Shown here: one piece after another, positions 45,201-56,094 of the stretch
Layout of the letters: the number at the start of each line of letters is the position of its first letter
How positions within the stretch are numbered: the stretch's first letter is position 1
Assembly: GCA_029339195.1 (NCBI GenBank)
Contig: JAPTJF010000105.1
Location: 1-64,000 of the forward strand
Length of the DNA: 64,000 nucleotides
Origin: Micractinium sp. NFX-FRZ
Lineage: Eukaryota > Chlorophyta > Trebouxiophyceae > Chlorellales > Chlorellaceae
Reading direction: 5' to 3'
The notes under the pieces: generated by a model
What the model was told of the DNA's origin: nothing
Databases searched by the model: none
The model's input: the letters and a program-made list of their open reading frames with translations, nothing else
Made by a program: the position numbers and the translations under genes

Positions 45201-46466
45201 AATGCAGGCCACGCCTGCTGGAGGTCCCACTTTGATTACACCTGGGTTAACCCGCCCCTCTCCCTGCTTTCCTCCCTGCTTTCAGCTCTTGGAAGAAGAT
45301 GCACGAGGTGCAGGCCAAGCTGCTGGAGGTGCAGCGGCAGCGGCGCGCCGGCAGCTACGGCGGCGGCAGCCGCGGCGCCGACGTGCGCAGCAGCAGGCAA
45401 GCCAAGCTAGTGCGGGGGGGAGGGGGGGTCGGGGCGCCGCACTGGGGGAGGCTGTTGGCATCAGCAGTGCCGCCGGCGGGGGCGGCACTGCCGCCTGCTC
45501 TGTGCCTGTGGGCAGCCACAGCCTCAGGAGATGTGTTGAGCCTGGGACATGAGGCCATCTGATCCTCAGCCCTGAGCCCGTCCATGCATGCCTCTCCCAC
45601 CCTGCGTGCGCCCCCACCGGCTCAGCTGCCGGTGCAGTGGGCCTGGTTGGGGCTGCAACACAGGCGCAGGATCCAGCGCACCAAGTGCACACGCTGTACT
45701 CAACCCCACGTGCCCTCCCCTGCCGCTCCGCCTGCTGCAGCTACCGCGAGCGCGGACCTGAGCGGGACCGCGGGGCTGACCGGGAGCGGGAGCGGGACCG
45801 AGGGTACGACCGGCGTGACTCCGACCGGCGGCGGGAGCGGGACAGGTGCGCGACGGGTTGGCTGCGGGCCAGGATTGTTTCCGCTGGGTTGATTGAGCGT
45901 TGGAGGCATGAAGGGATCGCCCTGGCACTGGTGTTGCTACACAGGCGAGGGCCTCGGGTGCTCATGCGCCTGCTCGTCTTTTGGGTCGGGAAGGGGCCAT
46001 GCTTCCAGCTCTGCCCAGCCGCGCGTGTTGCCAAACACATGGCTCACACCAACCAGTTCTTCCACACATTGGTTTTGACTGTTGCTGCTGTTCTTTCTCT
46101 TCTGGATGCAGGCTTTTGGACGACGAGGACCGGAGCGGCAGCAGGCGGGAGCGGGAGCGGGATGGGGGTCGCGACGGGCGCGACCGGCGGCGCAGCCGCA
46201 GCCGCGACAGGCGGCGCAGCAGGAGCCGCGAGCGCCGCGACCGGTGAGCCCTGCCCGCCTGCCCGCCCGCCCGCCTGCCTGCCTGCATTGCCAGGAACTC
46301 GCTGCGCATGTGCCTGCTGCCAGCAGCCCTGCTCTTCACACCCCCATATCCTCACCCGCGTTGCTTGCCACTGTTGCCACATGCCCGCAGGTCTGGCAGG
46401 GGGACGAGCAGGGATGGGCCTCCAAGGGCTGAGGCAGCAGCGGCGGCGCCACCTGCCCCAAAATAG
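42292..46466 (+). CDS. LUC7-like U1 snRNP-associated splicing factor
   Basis: Nuclear protein of the LUC7 family, which binds U1 snRNA and helps select 5' splice sites. Ten exons: 42292-42353, 42811-42984, 43341-43443, 43739-43810, 44243-44383, 44694-44770, 45286-45396, 45741-45845, 46112-46243, 46391-46466; 350 aa, all in phase. The first zinc finger is KFSDEEVCKYYICGFCPYEEF with DCPCVHDDGC; a coiled coil follows (AEAERLKAAR type); the second zinc-binding region is VCQISGLIINNEESRLQDHY. The tail is an Arg/Asp/Glu repeat (ERERDRGYDRRDSDRRR) and an RS domain (RRRSRSRDRRRSRSRERR). Intron 5 (GCGAGC donor at 44384) and intron 7 (GCAAGC donor at 45397) start with GC. Several introns contain degenerate copies of neighbouring exon ends. 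The second finger seems to have only one of its expected first Cys pair (VCQISG for VCEVC). Confidence 0.92.
42587..42630 (+). repeat. Copy of exon 2 start in LUC7 intron 1
   Basis: The sequence gcaggaaggagggagcgcaa gttt, 220 bases before real exon 2, repeats the real acceptor and first codons (gcaggaaggagcgcaagttc), then decays. Confidence 0.75.
43548..43690 (+). repeat. Two copies of exon 4 start in LUC7 intron 3
   Basis: Bases 43640-43690 repeat the exon 4 acceptor and coding start (ctgcagacccttgtggaggc against ctgcagatccttgtggagga at 43733). A weaker copy lies at 43548-43580 (ttgtggagggccagcagcgg). Confidence 0.75.
44524..44712 (+). repeat. Duplicated acceptor region of LUC7 exon 6
   Basis: Bases 44524-44596 and 44634-44712 are related copies (gtgacccccctgctgctgcc and gtgacccccctgcccctgcc), both running into gcaggtgtgcc. 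Only the second continues into exon 6. Confidence 0.75.
45047..45335 (+). repeat. Copies of exon 7 start in LUC7 intron 6
   Basis: The block tggaagaagatgcacgaaat at 45182 matches real exon 7 (tggaagaagatgcacgaggt at 45290) and continues through caggcc and ctgctggaggt. A more decayed copy lies near 45047-45095. Confidence 0.75.
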
Positions 46467-47440
46467 ATGCGATCGCAGCCTGCAGCATCTCCCGGGGTCT
46501 TCACGCCAATGTGCCGCTGCAGCAGCAACTCCAGAAGACGGCGGTGATGTCAACAGCTGTAGTGGGCACATCAAGAGCGTGCCGGCACGGCCTGGCCAGT
46601 TGGCCTGGGCCATTCCACCATCTGCCTGTTCTATTTCATTCGTCGTCCTGTTTGTTCACATACACCCGCCTGCTTTGCTCTGCGATGTACCATGGCTTGC
46701 CAGGATCCATTGCTTGGCTGTCCGGACATGACATGTCCTCCCACGCATCGTGGGTGCTCTGGTAACTGGGTGCTGGCACGCTGTCAGCCTTGACAGCAGC
46801 ATGAGCGGGCCCAGCGTAAGTGGTGGCGTCATCAGCCTGGCTGAATCGTTAGCTCCTGCTTCATCGCTATGTAGCATCCGCAGCCGCACAGCTACATCTC
46901 CAAAGGGTGTCAGATCTGGAGCCAGGCTATCCCTTGAATCCAGCACGAGCAGATGCGTGTGCCAAGCTAGAACGGAGTGCCTCCAACCCCTAGAGGGTTT
47001 GAGAGAGCTCCCAAAGACAAGGCGGCGCCTGGCGGTGGTCGTGGTCGTGACGGCGTGGGCAAGTGGATGCGGCATGCCGCCATTGTTTTCACACTCACAT
47101 TGGAGTGTGCTTCCTGGAGGCTCCCTGCCTTGAAGGAGGCACACAAGCGGGACAGCCGGCGCCAACGTTGGCAAAGTCAAGCTCCGGTCAGTCGTTGCTG
47201 TCATTATTCCGATGAATGTGCCAATTTAATCTGCTCAAAAAAACAAGGAGCCGGGAGGGGGGCGTCTCACAGCGCTGCGCAGCCCAGCAGGCCGCAGCAG
47301 ATGATGGGATGGCAGCAGTGGGCGAGTGCGCAAAGCGGCAGTTGCATTTCACTCAAACCTGCCTCCGGTGCCAATTTGAACCGTCGGGAAGAGCCGAGTT
47401 GCACCACCGCTGATCACTGCTGTAGGGCCGGCGCAGCAGG
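46467..47440. other. Intergenic region between LUC7 and PheRS beta genes
   Basis: Should hold the LUC7 3' UTR and the PheRS promoter. Open frames exist on both strands (for example minus 47204-46656), but none has recognised motifs, and codon use is unlike neighbouring exons. Confidence 0.4.
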
Positions 47441-50400
47441 ATGCCGGTCGTGGGCGTGAACCGCGACAAACTCTTCGAGGCTCTGGGACAGACATACAGT
47501 GAGTGGGAGCGGGCATCGGCGGGGCATGCGGTGGCCTTCTCTCCGACGCTTGCAGGCCCGCCTGACGCCCCCCCGATGTTCCTCTGCAGCCGAGGAGGAG
47601 TTTGAGGAGCTTTGCTTCGAGTATGGGATCGAGCTGGACGATGTGGTGCGTGCTAGGGGCAGGGCCGGCCCGCCGCCGCTCCGCTGCTGCCGCCACTCCT
47701 GCCACCGCCAGTCGGCGCCACCACTCCAGCCCGCTGTCGTGCACCTGCCTGGTTTGACTGCAAGCCGTCCCTCATGCTCCCACCGGCCCCCTGGTATATT
47801 TGGCCCGTGTTGCCATTTGCAAGACATGGTGCACTGCCCCATTAGCGTCACTGCCTGCCATGCGCCGCCCACCCTTCATCCTGGTACTCTGTGTTTTCTT
47901 CATGCCCGCCCCGACAGACCAGCGAGAGGGAGATGATGCGCAAGGAGCTGTCGGGGCAGGCAGCAGCGGACGTGAGCGGCGCCAGCGAGGAGGTAGGCGC
48001 ACGCTGGCTGACGGGAGGAGGGCTGCTGGTCAACGCCTGCTGGTCAACGCCGCTGCCGTTGGGTGCTGCCTCCGCCAGCGCTCGTTGGGTGCTGGGCGGT
48101 GCTGGGTTGGCCGGTTCATCATGGGGCCGGCACTGCAGACGCTGCAATGGAGTGGCAGATGTGCGGTGAGGTGCAGTTCTGGAGCCAGCAAGACGTGTCA
48201 GCTGTCTGAGTCTGCACAGGCCTGCTTCTGCTGCGGCGCTCGCTCGTTGGCCAGCCTGCCCTCATCTCGAAATCCCATGGGTCCACCACAGTCAACAGCC
48301 ACGCCCGCACCTGTCACACGCGTGTTTCGAAACCTGTACTGCGCTGTCCTGCCTGCGCTATTTCCCTTGGTGCCAACAGGTCATCTATAAAATTGACATC
48401 CCCGCCAATCGCTACGACATGCTGTGCCTGGAGGGCATCGCCCGCGCCCTAAACATCTTCCGGGGGCGGGAGGCGCCGCCGCGCTACACGCTGGCAGACA
48501 TGAGCGGTGGGTGCTGTTACGGGCTGTCGTTTCTCTCTGTTGCAGTCGGGTGGGCAGCGCCGCTGCCGCGCACTGCCAGAAAAGGACCGGAGGGTGCAGG
48601 GCCGGTGTGTCGTGACACTGCTGCACATCCACTCTTGCGCTCGGCAGGTGCGTGCAGGGTTGCCCTGTTCCTCCCCCGCCTCCCTTGCCAACTTATTGCT
48701 ACCTCCCCTCTCTGGACGTGCGCACCCTCCACACCATCCCTCCCTGCAGGCAAGCAGATGCAGCGCATGGTGGTCAAGCCGGAGACGGCGCTGGTGCGCC
48801 CCTTTGTGGTGTGCGCCGTGCTGCGCGGCATCCAGTTTGACCCCGTGCGCTACAACTCCTTCATCGACCTCCAGGTCAGCAGCGCCAGCGTGGCGTCAGC
48901 GTGGCACAGCGTGCATGCAGTATACGCTGGGCACAGAAGCGGCTCCCCTGCGTGACCCTTTGCATCTCTTTGAGTAATTTGGTGCAGCACAAGCTGCACC
49001 GGAACCTGCCAGCTTGTGCAGCGCAGCACCCCTCAGCCGCACTCTCCTTCCGCCCACCCAACCTCTGCGAGTGGGGCCTGTGCCGGCAGCGCACCCTGGT
49101 GGCCCATTGCCACACACTTTACGCCCCCTTCCGTCACTCCTCTGGTTCACTGCAGGACAAGCTGCACCAGAACCTGTGCCGGCAGCGCACCCTGGTGGCC
49201 ATCGGCACGCACGACCTGGCCAAGGTGCAGGGTCCCTTCTCCTACGAGGCGCTGCCCCCGGAGGACATCAGCTTTGTGCCGCTGAAGCAGAGCCGGGAGT
49301 TCAACGCGCGCGAGCTGCTGCAGGTGGGGGCGGGCGGGCGGCTGGTGGTGGGGGTTGTGGGTGTGAGGTGGTGGGGGTTGGGGTGTGTCGGATTAGGTGG
49401 TGGTTGGAGGGAGGAGAGCGGAGTGGAGTGGAGCCGCCAGCTGTGCGGTGCGCTCGCGCTGAGCTGCCCAGTCGCTTGCGCTGGCCTGCCCAGCTGCTCT
49501 CTGCACTATGTCCCACCGGTTGCAGAGGCTGACGAAATAGTATTACACAATCTCCAACTGGTTTGTTACCGCACGCCCCCTGCAGCACTACCTTGCCAAC
49601 GACCAGAAGCTCAAGAAGTTTGTGCCCATCATCCAGAGCAGCCTGGTCTACCCCGTCATCTACGACGCCGACCGCCGCGTGCTGAGGTGGGCTGAATATG
49701 AACTGCCTCTTTGTGTCTGGCATCGGGGGGTGGGCGCATTGCAGAGGGGGCAAGCAAGCAGCCTCCTGGTCCGCCCCACCAGATACTGGGGGAGCACCCC
49801 GTGCGAGCCCCCTCACCTTCCCTCACCCCCATGCATGCTCCATGAATCCACCCCACACGACCCACCACGCCCCCTGGTGCAGCCTGCCCCCCGCTTCCCT
49901 TGTGTGTCATGCATCCCCCCATGCAACCCACCACGCCCCCCTCACCTTCCCTCACCTCCCATGCTCCTTACATCCCCTCCGCACCGCCCGCGCCCTGGTG
50001 CAGCCTGCCCCCCATCATCAACGGCCAGCACTCCGCCATCAGCCTGGAGACGCGCGACGTCTTCATCGAGTGCACAGCCACCGACGTCACGAAAGCCAAG
50101 ATCGTGCTCAACACGGGTGGGTGCGCGCGCTGTGTGTCCTGTGGCTTGTTGTAGCCCAGCTGCTTGGGCATGAAAGATCGGTTGCCACTGACCTCACAAC
50201 AGCAGAGGCCGTGGTGCGGGTGTGGGGAGCGGCAGCGGGTGGGCAGGTCGGGATGACACAGGTCGGGAACAGGGTTGGCGAGGGCTTCGTGCATGCTGTG
50301 CTGTGCCGTGCTGTGCCTTGCCGTGCTGTGCTGTGCTGCATGCTGTGCATCCTGCTGGGCTGCCTCCCTGGGCAGAGAATGCTGGGCATGTGCGCCGGCC

Positions 50401-53400
50401 TCAAAGCTTCTCTTCCGCAGCAAATAAGCCGGTGTGCCGGCCCCCATCATGGCCGGGACATGACTACTCGCTGCGAACAGCAAACCCACCAGTGCCGCTG
50501 TCTGGCTGGCGGCGCTCCCCACCCTGAGCCACCGGTCCTGTGATGTCTGCGCATATTCCCATCCCCTCAATAACATGGCATCCCTTGTCTTTTCTCTTCC
50601 CTCTCGTCCTTTTACATCCACCCACTGTGCCCGCCTCCCTGCATCGCCGTGCCGCCTTACCTTCCCCGCCTCTCGGCTCACAGCTTGCCCTGTGCTCCCC
50701 CTGCTGCGCCCTGCTGTGCCCTGCTGTGCCTGCTGTGCAGTTGTGGCCATGTTCTCCCAGTACTGCGAGCGCCCCTTTGAGGTGGAGCCGGTGGAGGTGA
50801 CGGATGCGCTGGGGGCCAAGCACAGTGAGTCTAAGCCTACTTGATTGAGTGTTGGGGATGAAGAGAGGTGGGGCCGGTGAGAGGCAACAGCCGTGCTGGG
50901 GCAGACGCACCCGGCGGGTTCCTGATTTTGCTTGGTCTGACTTGGGGCGCATGCACGAACGTGCAGTGGACACGCTGCGCAAGAAGCATGGTGAGTGGGC
51001 AGGTCTGTAGAAAATGCTGAGAAGGCAAGTGCCCTCCTCCGATATGGTGCACTGTGTGGGTGACTGGGAAGCAGGTGGGTAGATGCGGCTGCCTACGGCC
51101 TGCGGTTCTGCACTCTCCTTTCCTCGTCACCTTTTGCAATTGCGGGCAGCCCCTCCACACGGCCCTACCGCAGCAAATAAGCCGGTGTGCTGGCCCCCAC
51201 CATGGCCGGGACATGACTACTCGCTGCGAACAGCAACCCCCCAGCGCCGCTGTCTGGCTGGCGGCGCTCCCACCCTGAGCCGCCGGTCCTGTGATGTCTG
51301 CGCATATCCCCAACCTCCTCTTCTTGTACTGGGTGGGGCCCTGCCTGCACCTCCTCTCCCCGTCCTCCCCGGTGCAACGTCCAACCCCCACTCCGCTCTT
51401 CTGCTCGCTCTGCCTGCCTGGCCCCGGCTGCCCCTCACCTCCTCCGCACGCCGCCCAGCAGCCCAGCTGGCTGACTGCCACCTGCATCCCTCCCATCATC
51501 CCCTCTCCTCCCTCCTCCCCTCCTTCCCCGCCCCCAGTCTACCCCCAGCTGGACACGCGGCAGATGGAGGTGGAGGCGGCGTACATCAACGGATGCATCG
51601 GGCTTGACCTGCCGGCAGACAAGGCAAGCTCCTCTTCTCTTCCACTCTTCTTGAGGGCAGGGGTTCCAGGGAGCAGGGAGTTGCGGTGGGCGGGCAGCAG
51701 GCCTGGTTGTGGCGGGTGGTGGGCAGGCGCAGACGGAAGCGGGCAGTGTGGGCCACACCAATGGGTGTGCTGCATCAGCCTGCACCTGCTCGCAAGGTGC
51801 CTTGCAGCTGTTAAGAGAAGACTCGGGAGCTCTGTGCTGGGCAGAGGGCTGTGTGCAGCTCAAGCTTCGCGCCGCCGCACCGACCTGCTACCGCCCCGGT
51901 GCACCCTTGTGCCTCACTGCCCACTGCCTGCTACGTGCCTCACTGCCCACTGCCTGCTACGTGCCCCACTGCCCACTGCCTGCTACGTGCCTCACTGCCC
52001 ACTGCCTGCTACGTGCCTCACTGCCCACTGCCTGCTACGTGCCTGCCTGCCTGCTTACCTCTCCATTGTTCTGCCACACGATCCGCCTGCCTGTCTGCCC
52101 GCAGATGGCGCAGCTTCTGAGCAAGATGCAGCTGACGGCGACGGCGACGCCGGATGGCAGCAAGGTGCTGGCGCAGGTGCCCATCACCCGCAGCGACGTG
52201 CTCCATGGTGGGTGGGGCAACGCGCCGCTCTGAGCACTTTTACGTCTCTCTCTGCCCCGCCCCCTGTCTCCTTCTCCCTCGCTGCCAGGCGTTGGGGCAG
52301 GTTTGGGCAGGGTGTGCCGAGTGCGTCGGTGTACGCTGCTTGGACATCCAAACACTCCCAATGGGGTCTGTGTGTGCATGTGTGGGCACGGCACTGGCTA
52401 ATGATTCGAAAGCAAGACTGAGCAAACCCTGATGGTTAAGATTAATAACATGAAGCCAGGGCCACCCCGTGCACGACACACCAACCGCAAGCATGTGTAC
52501 CATCTCACCTCCCACCAGCCACATGCATATGTGTGTGATGCCGGCTGATGATTCGAAAGCATGACTGAGCATACCCTGATGGTTAAGATTAATAACATGA
52601 AGCCAGGGCCACCCATGCATTCGCCCCACCTGCAACCACATCTGCAACCCCACATGTCCTGTGTTCACCTCTTCTCTCTCCACCCTACAGCCTGTGCCCT
52701 CCCGGTTCCCAGTTGTTGCATGTGGCCTTCTGTCGCTCCCTCTGCACACGTTGCATGCGCCACTTACTTACTTTCAAGGGCCTCGCTCCCGAGCCCGCGA
52801 CGTGATGGAAGGGATGCCCTTGCCTATCCTCCCAGCAACTCCGTTCCCCAGCTGCCCTCGTGTACCTTCCCACCCCCTGCACTCCATCCACCCAGTTCAT
52901 CCCCTCCCCGCCCCCTGCAGCCTGCGACGTGATGGAGGATGTGGCCATCGCCTACGGCTTCAACAACCTGCAGACGCGCGTGCCCAAGACGGTGACGATT
53001 GGGCGGGAGCTGCCGTTGAACCAGGTGGGTAGGGCTGGTGGGTGGGCGCAAAGAGTGGGGCTGAGAAGGGTGGTCTGAGGGCTGGTGCTGAAACGGTGGG
53101 TGGGTGGGTGGGTGGGCGGGCGGGCGGGCCTGAAGGGAGAGCCTCGGGGCACGCTTGGCGGCGGCTGGGTGGGGCTGCCCAGGCCCTGGCAGGAAGGCGG
53201 GCTGCCGCAGGGCTGCCGTGTGCTGTGCTCTGCGCTTCACTTGTCAGCCTCGCCGCCTCCTTCTCTCTCTGCACTCAGCATCACATCCTCACCCACGTAC
53301 CTGTTGCGGCCCCACCCCGTGCAGATGTGCGAGCTGCTGCGCGGGGAGTGCGCGATGGCGGGGTTCACCGAAATCCTGACCTGGGCGCTGTGCTCGCACG

Positions 53401-54140
53401 CAGAGAACTTTGAGCAGCTGCGGCAGGTGGGCCGCCAGCGTTTTGTCTCAAAGAACGTGTGGTGTGGCACGGAGGAGGGTGCGGTTGGAGGGTGTCCGGG
53501 GCAGAGAACTTTGAGCAGCTGCGGCAGGTGGGGTGTGCATGCGTGGCTGTGCTTCCGTGTTGTGTGTGTGGCGGCACAGAGTGTGTGCATGGAGGCTGGC
53601 GGGGATGCGGAGATCGGTGAGCAGCTGTGGGAAAGTGGGTGTGCGTTCTTGTGCCTCCTGTCACAGATTTTGTTCCGGAAGCATGGCAGGCTGTGGGGAG
53701 GGCCAGCCACCTGCAGTGGCTCTGCAGTGGGGCCATGCTTCAGCTCCAGCAAGCGGAGCGCCCTTCCCCCCGTGCGGCAGGCGGGGCCTCCGATGGCATT
53801 CATGCCTGCATTGCCGCCCAAATTCCGGGCCAGGGTCAGGCTCTGTCATGCTGCTGCGCTGCTCCCTCCCGTCGCGTGCCTAGCCATCACTCCGACAGGC
53901 ACACCACCTGGCCCGTACCCGAATTCCGCCCTCCTGCCCACGTCCCCTCCTGCAGCAAGACGACGGCACCACGGCGGCATGCATAGGCAACCCGGCAACA
54001 GTAGAGTTTGAGGTGTGCCGCACCTCCCTGCTGCCGGGCGCCCTCAAAACGCTAGGTGCGTGCGCGGGCCCTTTTTGCATGGATGGAGCAGGGGGGAGGG
54101 GCAGGCACGAACAGCAGAGGGCAGTAACAGCAGTAGCAGT

Positions 54141-54174
<34 letters not shown>

Positions 54175-56094
54175 CCAGCAGCAGCAGCACCAGCAGCAGC
54201 CTGACCTGATGCCAGCCCTCGGCTCTCCCCTCCTCCTCTGCCAGCCCTGCACACTGGCATCCTATCCTTGCCGCCCAGCTGCCCTTCAAGCGCTGCCACC
54301 GCTTCCCCACCCCGTCTGCACCCCTGCCACCGACAAAACAATGGGCCCCACCGCTTGTACCAACACAGACTCTCTGCGTCCAGTGCGCCAGTGGCTTGCT
54401 GTTGTGAGCGATGTAAAACCCCTCCCTGCCCCTCCCTTTCTCCCCCACCTCTGCATCGCACCCCTGTACACATCACGTCCCTGCCTCCTCCCGCTCGCTT
54501 GCAGGCGCCAACAAGGACGCCCCGCTGCCGGTGCGCCTGTTTGAGGCCAGCGACGTCATCCTGCTCTGCCCGGACAAGGGGTGCGGCGCCCGCAACTCCC
54601 GCCGCCTGGTCGCCGTGCACTGCGACCGCTCCGCCTCCTTTGAGGTCATCCACGGCCTGCTCAACCGCGTGATGGAGGTGCTCTGCGTGCCATACACCGG
54701 TGAGTGAGCCGCTTCAAGAGCCCATCGTAAATAAAGCTGAGGCCGTGGGTTGGGCGGTGCGTGTGTGCTGCGTTCAGTCACTCCCTCGTGGCCTGCGTGG
54801 CGGGGTGATGGGGGGTGCTCAGCGTGCCCTACACGGGCGAGGAAGCCGATGTTATAACTTAGCATTAATCAAGCGAAGGCTGTGGGTTGGGCAGGGTGTG
54901 TGCCTCTTCCAGTCCCTCCCTGACGGCCTGCTGAGCGGGGCGGCGGCGGTGCCGAATGTGCCCTACACACAGGCGGGCGCTGTGTGCAGTTCACTCCTTG
55001 CTGTGCTGTGGGTGGGAGAGGGGCAGAGGCACTTGTACCGCTCAAGGGCGTCTTCACACACTGCCGACCAGAGCAGAATGCGCGGGCAGTGGTGGGCGTG
55101 CTGGGAGTGCACAAGGGGAGTTGATGGGGCGCCCCCTTCTTCCGACTCTCGAGCGCTCCCCTTGCCTCCCTTCCTCTCCCTCCCCGCTCAACCAACCATG
55201 TGCAGGTGATGCAGACCCCGAGGCGGAGCGCATCCGGCAGCAGCTGGGCGGCGGCTACGAGTGGCGAGCGGACGACAGCCCCACTTTCTTCCCTGGGCGT
55301 CACGCATCCGTCTACTTCCGGGGGCAGCGGGTGAGGCGGCGCCTGTGTTATGTGTTGCGTTATAGTTGGTATTGTGTCCACAAGTTGGCGATGTACGTGG
55401 GCAATGTGAATGCCAGCAAGTTTGGCACTGTCCCGCGCCTCTGCCCCAACCTCCCTCTCCTGCCTCCCCATGCGCTCCTCCCCCAGGTGGGCGAGTTTGG
55501 CATCATCCACCCCGATGTGCTGGCAGCCTTTGACATCGTCAACCCAGGTGCGCTGCGCTATGCATGCTTTCGACAACTTAGGACAGAGGGTCGGTTGGGG
55601 TGGGAGGCTGGAGGTGCACACAAAGATCTCCCCGCCCCGCCTCGCTCCAAGCCATCAAAGCTCACCTCTAGTCTGATTCCCGCCGCCCCCCCGTCTTCTA
55701 ACCCTCCCCAAAATTGCACGCTGCCTGCCTGGGGCCCCCTCTCCTGACCCTTCCCCAATCGCGCACTGCACTGCCTGCCCCCCCTGACCCTCCCCCAATT
55801 GCGCACTGCCTGCCCGCCCCCCTCATTTATGACCCTCCCCCAATTGCACATTGCCCTGCCCTGCCTGCGCGCCCCCCTCTCTTCTGACCTCCCCCGCTTG
55901 CACGCTGCCCGCCCGCAGTGTCTGCCCTGGAGAGCTGGAGCCTTCGCCGCCTCTCCAAGCTCAGTTCTTAAGTCTAATGTGCCGCCCACCTCTCTTCTGC
56001 CCCGCCCTGCCCCGCAGTGTCTGCCCTGGAGCTGGACCTGGAGCCCTTCTGCTTCGACCAGCACTTCAAGCCGCTCAACACGCAGATCCTGTGA
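47441..56094 (+). CDS. FARSB: Phenylalanyl-tRNA synthetase beta subunit (cytosolic)
   Basis: Beta chain of the alpha2-beta2 enzyme that charges tRNA-Phe in the cytosol. Eighteen exons, from 47441-47498 to 56018-56094, all join in phase to 619 aa (human about 589). The start [20 protein letters not shown] is the eukaryotic beta N-terminus. Then come [31 protein letters not shown], the B3/B4 editing-domain segment with [20 protein letters not shown] and [12 protein letters not shown], the B5 domain ending [20 protein letters not shown], and the catalytic-like core ([50 protein letters not shown]). Intron 10 starts with GC (AAG then gcaagc at 51624). A skippable pseudo-exon near 50965 would also fit phase, but direct joining matches the family better. 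Introns carry numerous repeats and exon copies. Confidence 0.95.
48982..49113 (+). repeat. Copy of PheRS exon 6 start in intron 5
   Basis: gtgcagcacaagctgcaccg at 48983 and ctgtgccggcagcgcaccct at 49079 repeat the two halves of the real exon 6 start at 49151 (ctgcaggacaagctgcacca, then cctgtgccggcagcgcaccc), now separated by inserted sequence. Confidence 0.8.
50416..51317 (+). repeat. About 150-bp direct repeat in two successive PheRS introns
   Basis: Bases 50416-50566 (intron 8) and 51169-51317 (intron 9) are near-identical copies beginning cgcagcaaataagccggtgt, sharing ggccgggacatgactactcg and ending at tgatgtctgcgcatat. Exon 9 lies between them. Confidence 0.85.
51915..52044 (+). repeat. 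Five tandem 26-bp units in PheRS intron 10
   Basis: The unit starts cactgcccactgcctgctac and ends gtgcct. Five copies run without gaps from 51915 to 52044, with a single base change at the end of copy 2. Confidence 0.9.
52397..52616 (+). repeat. About 75-bp direct repeat in PheRS intron 11
   Basis: Copies at 52397-52471 and 52543-52616 share ggttaagattaataacatga and flanking sequence. They are AT-richer than the surrounding intron. Confidence 0.85.
53501..53533 (+). repeat. Exact copy of PheRS exon 13 end in intron 13
   Basis: gcagagaactttgagcagct and the following gcggcaggtggg repeat the last 27 bases of exon 13 and its donor (53400-53431), 101 bases downstream. Confidence 0.85.
54122..54203 (+). 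repeat. (CAG)n trinucleotide tract in PheRS intron 14
   Basis: Interrupted CAG/GTA/CCAG repeats with an uninterrupted core of about eleven AGC/CAG units at 54139-54174. Confidence 0.9.
54778..54975 (+). repeat. Two copies of PheRS exon 15 end in intron 15
   Basis: The exon end (cacggcctgctcaaccgcgt, gatggaggtgctctgcgtgc, catacaccggtgag) reappears degenerately at 54785-54842 (ggggtgatggggggtgctca, cgtgccctacacgggcgag) and again at 54910-54975 (gacggcctgctgagc ... gtgccctacacac). Confidence 0.75.
55911..55945 (+). repeat. Copy of PheRS exon 18 start in intron 17
   Basis: cccgcagtgtctgccctgga at 55912 repeats the real acceptor and start of exon 18 at 56011, then departs (gagctggagcc). Either acceptor would splice in the same phase at first. 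Confidence 0.8.

Noticed and set aside
46656..47204. 182-codon minus-strand frame between LUC7 and PheRS beta genes
   Set aside because: Reads somewhat like protein but lacks motifs, splice context and neighbouring exons; kept only as a possibility in the intergenic note.
50950..50993. Extra PheRS exon with acceptor at about 50965 and donor gtgagt at about 50993
   Set aside because: It fits phase, but direct joining of exons 9 and 10 gives the family-like [14 protein letters not shown], and the block resembles a decayed copy of exon 10.
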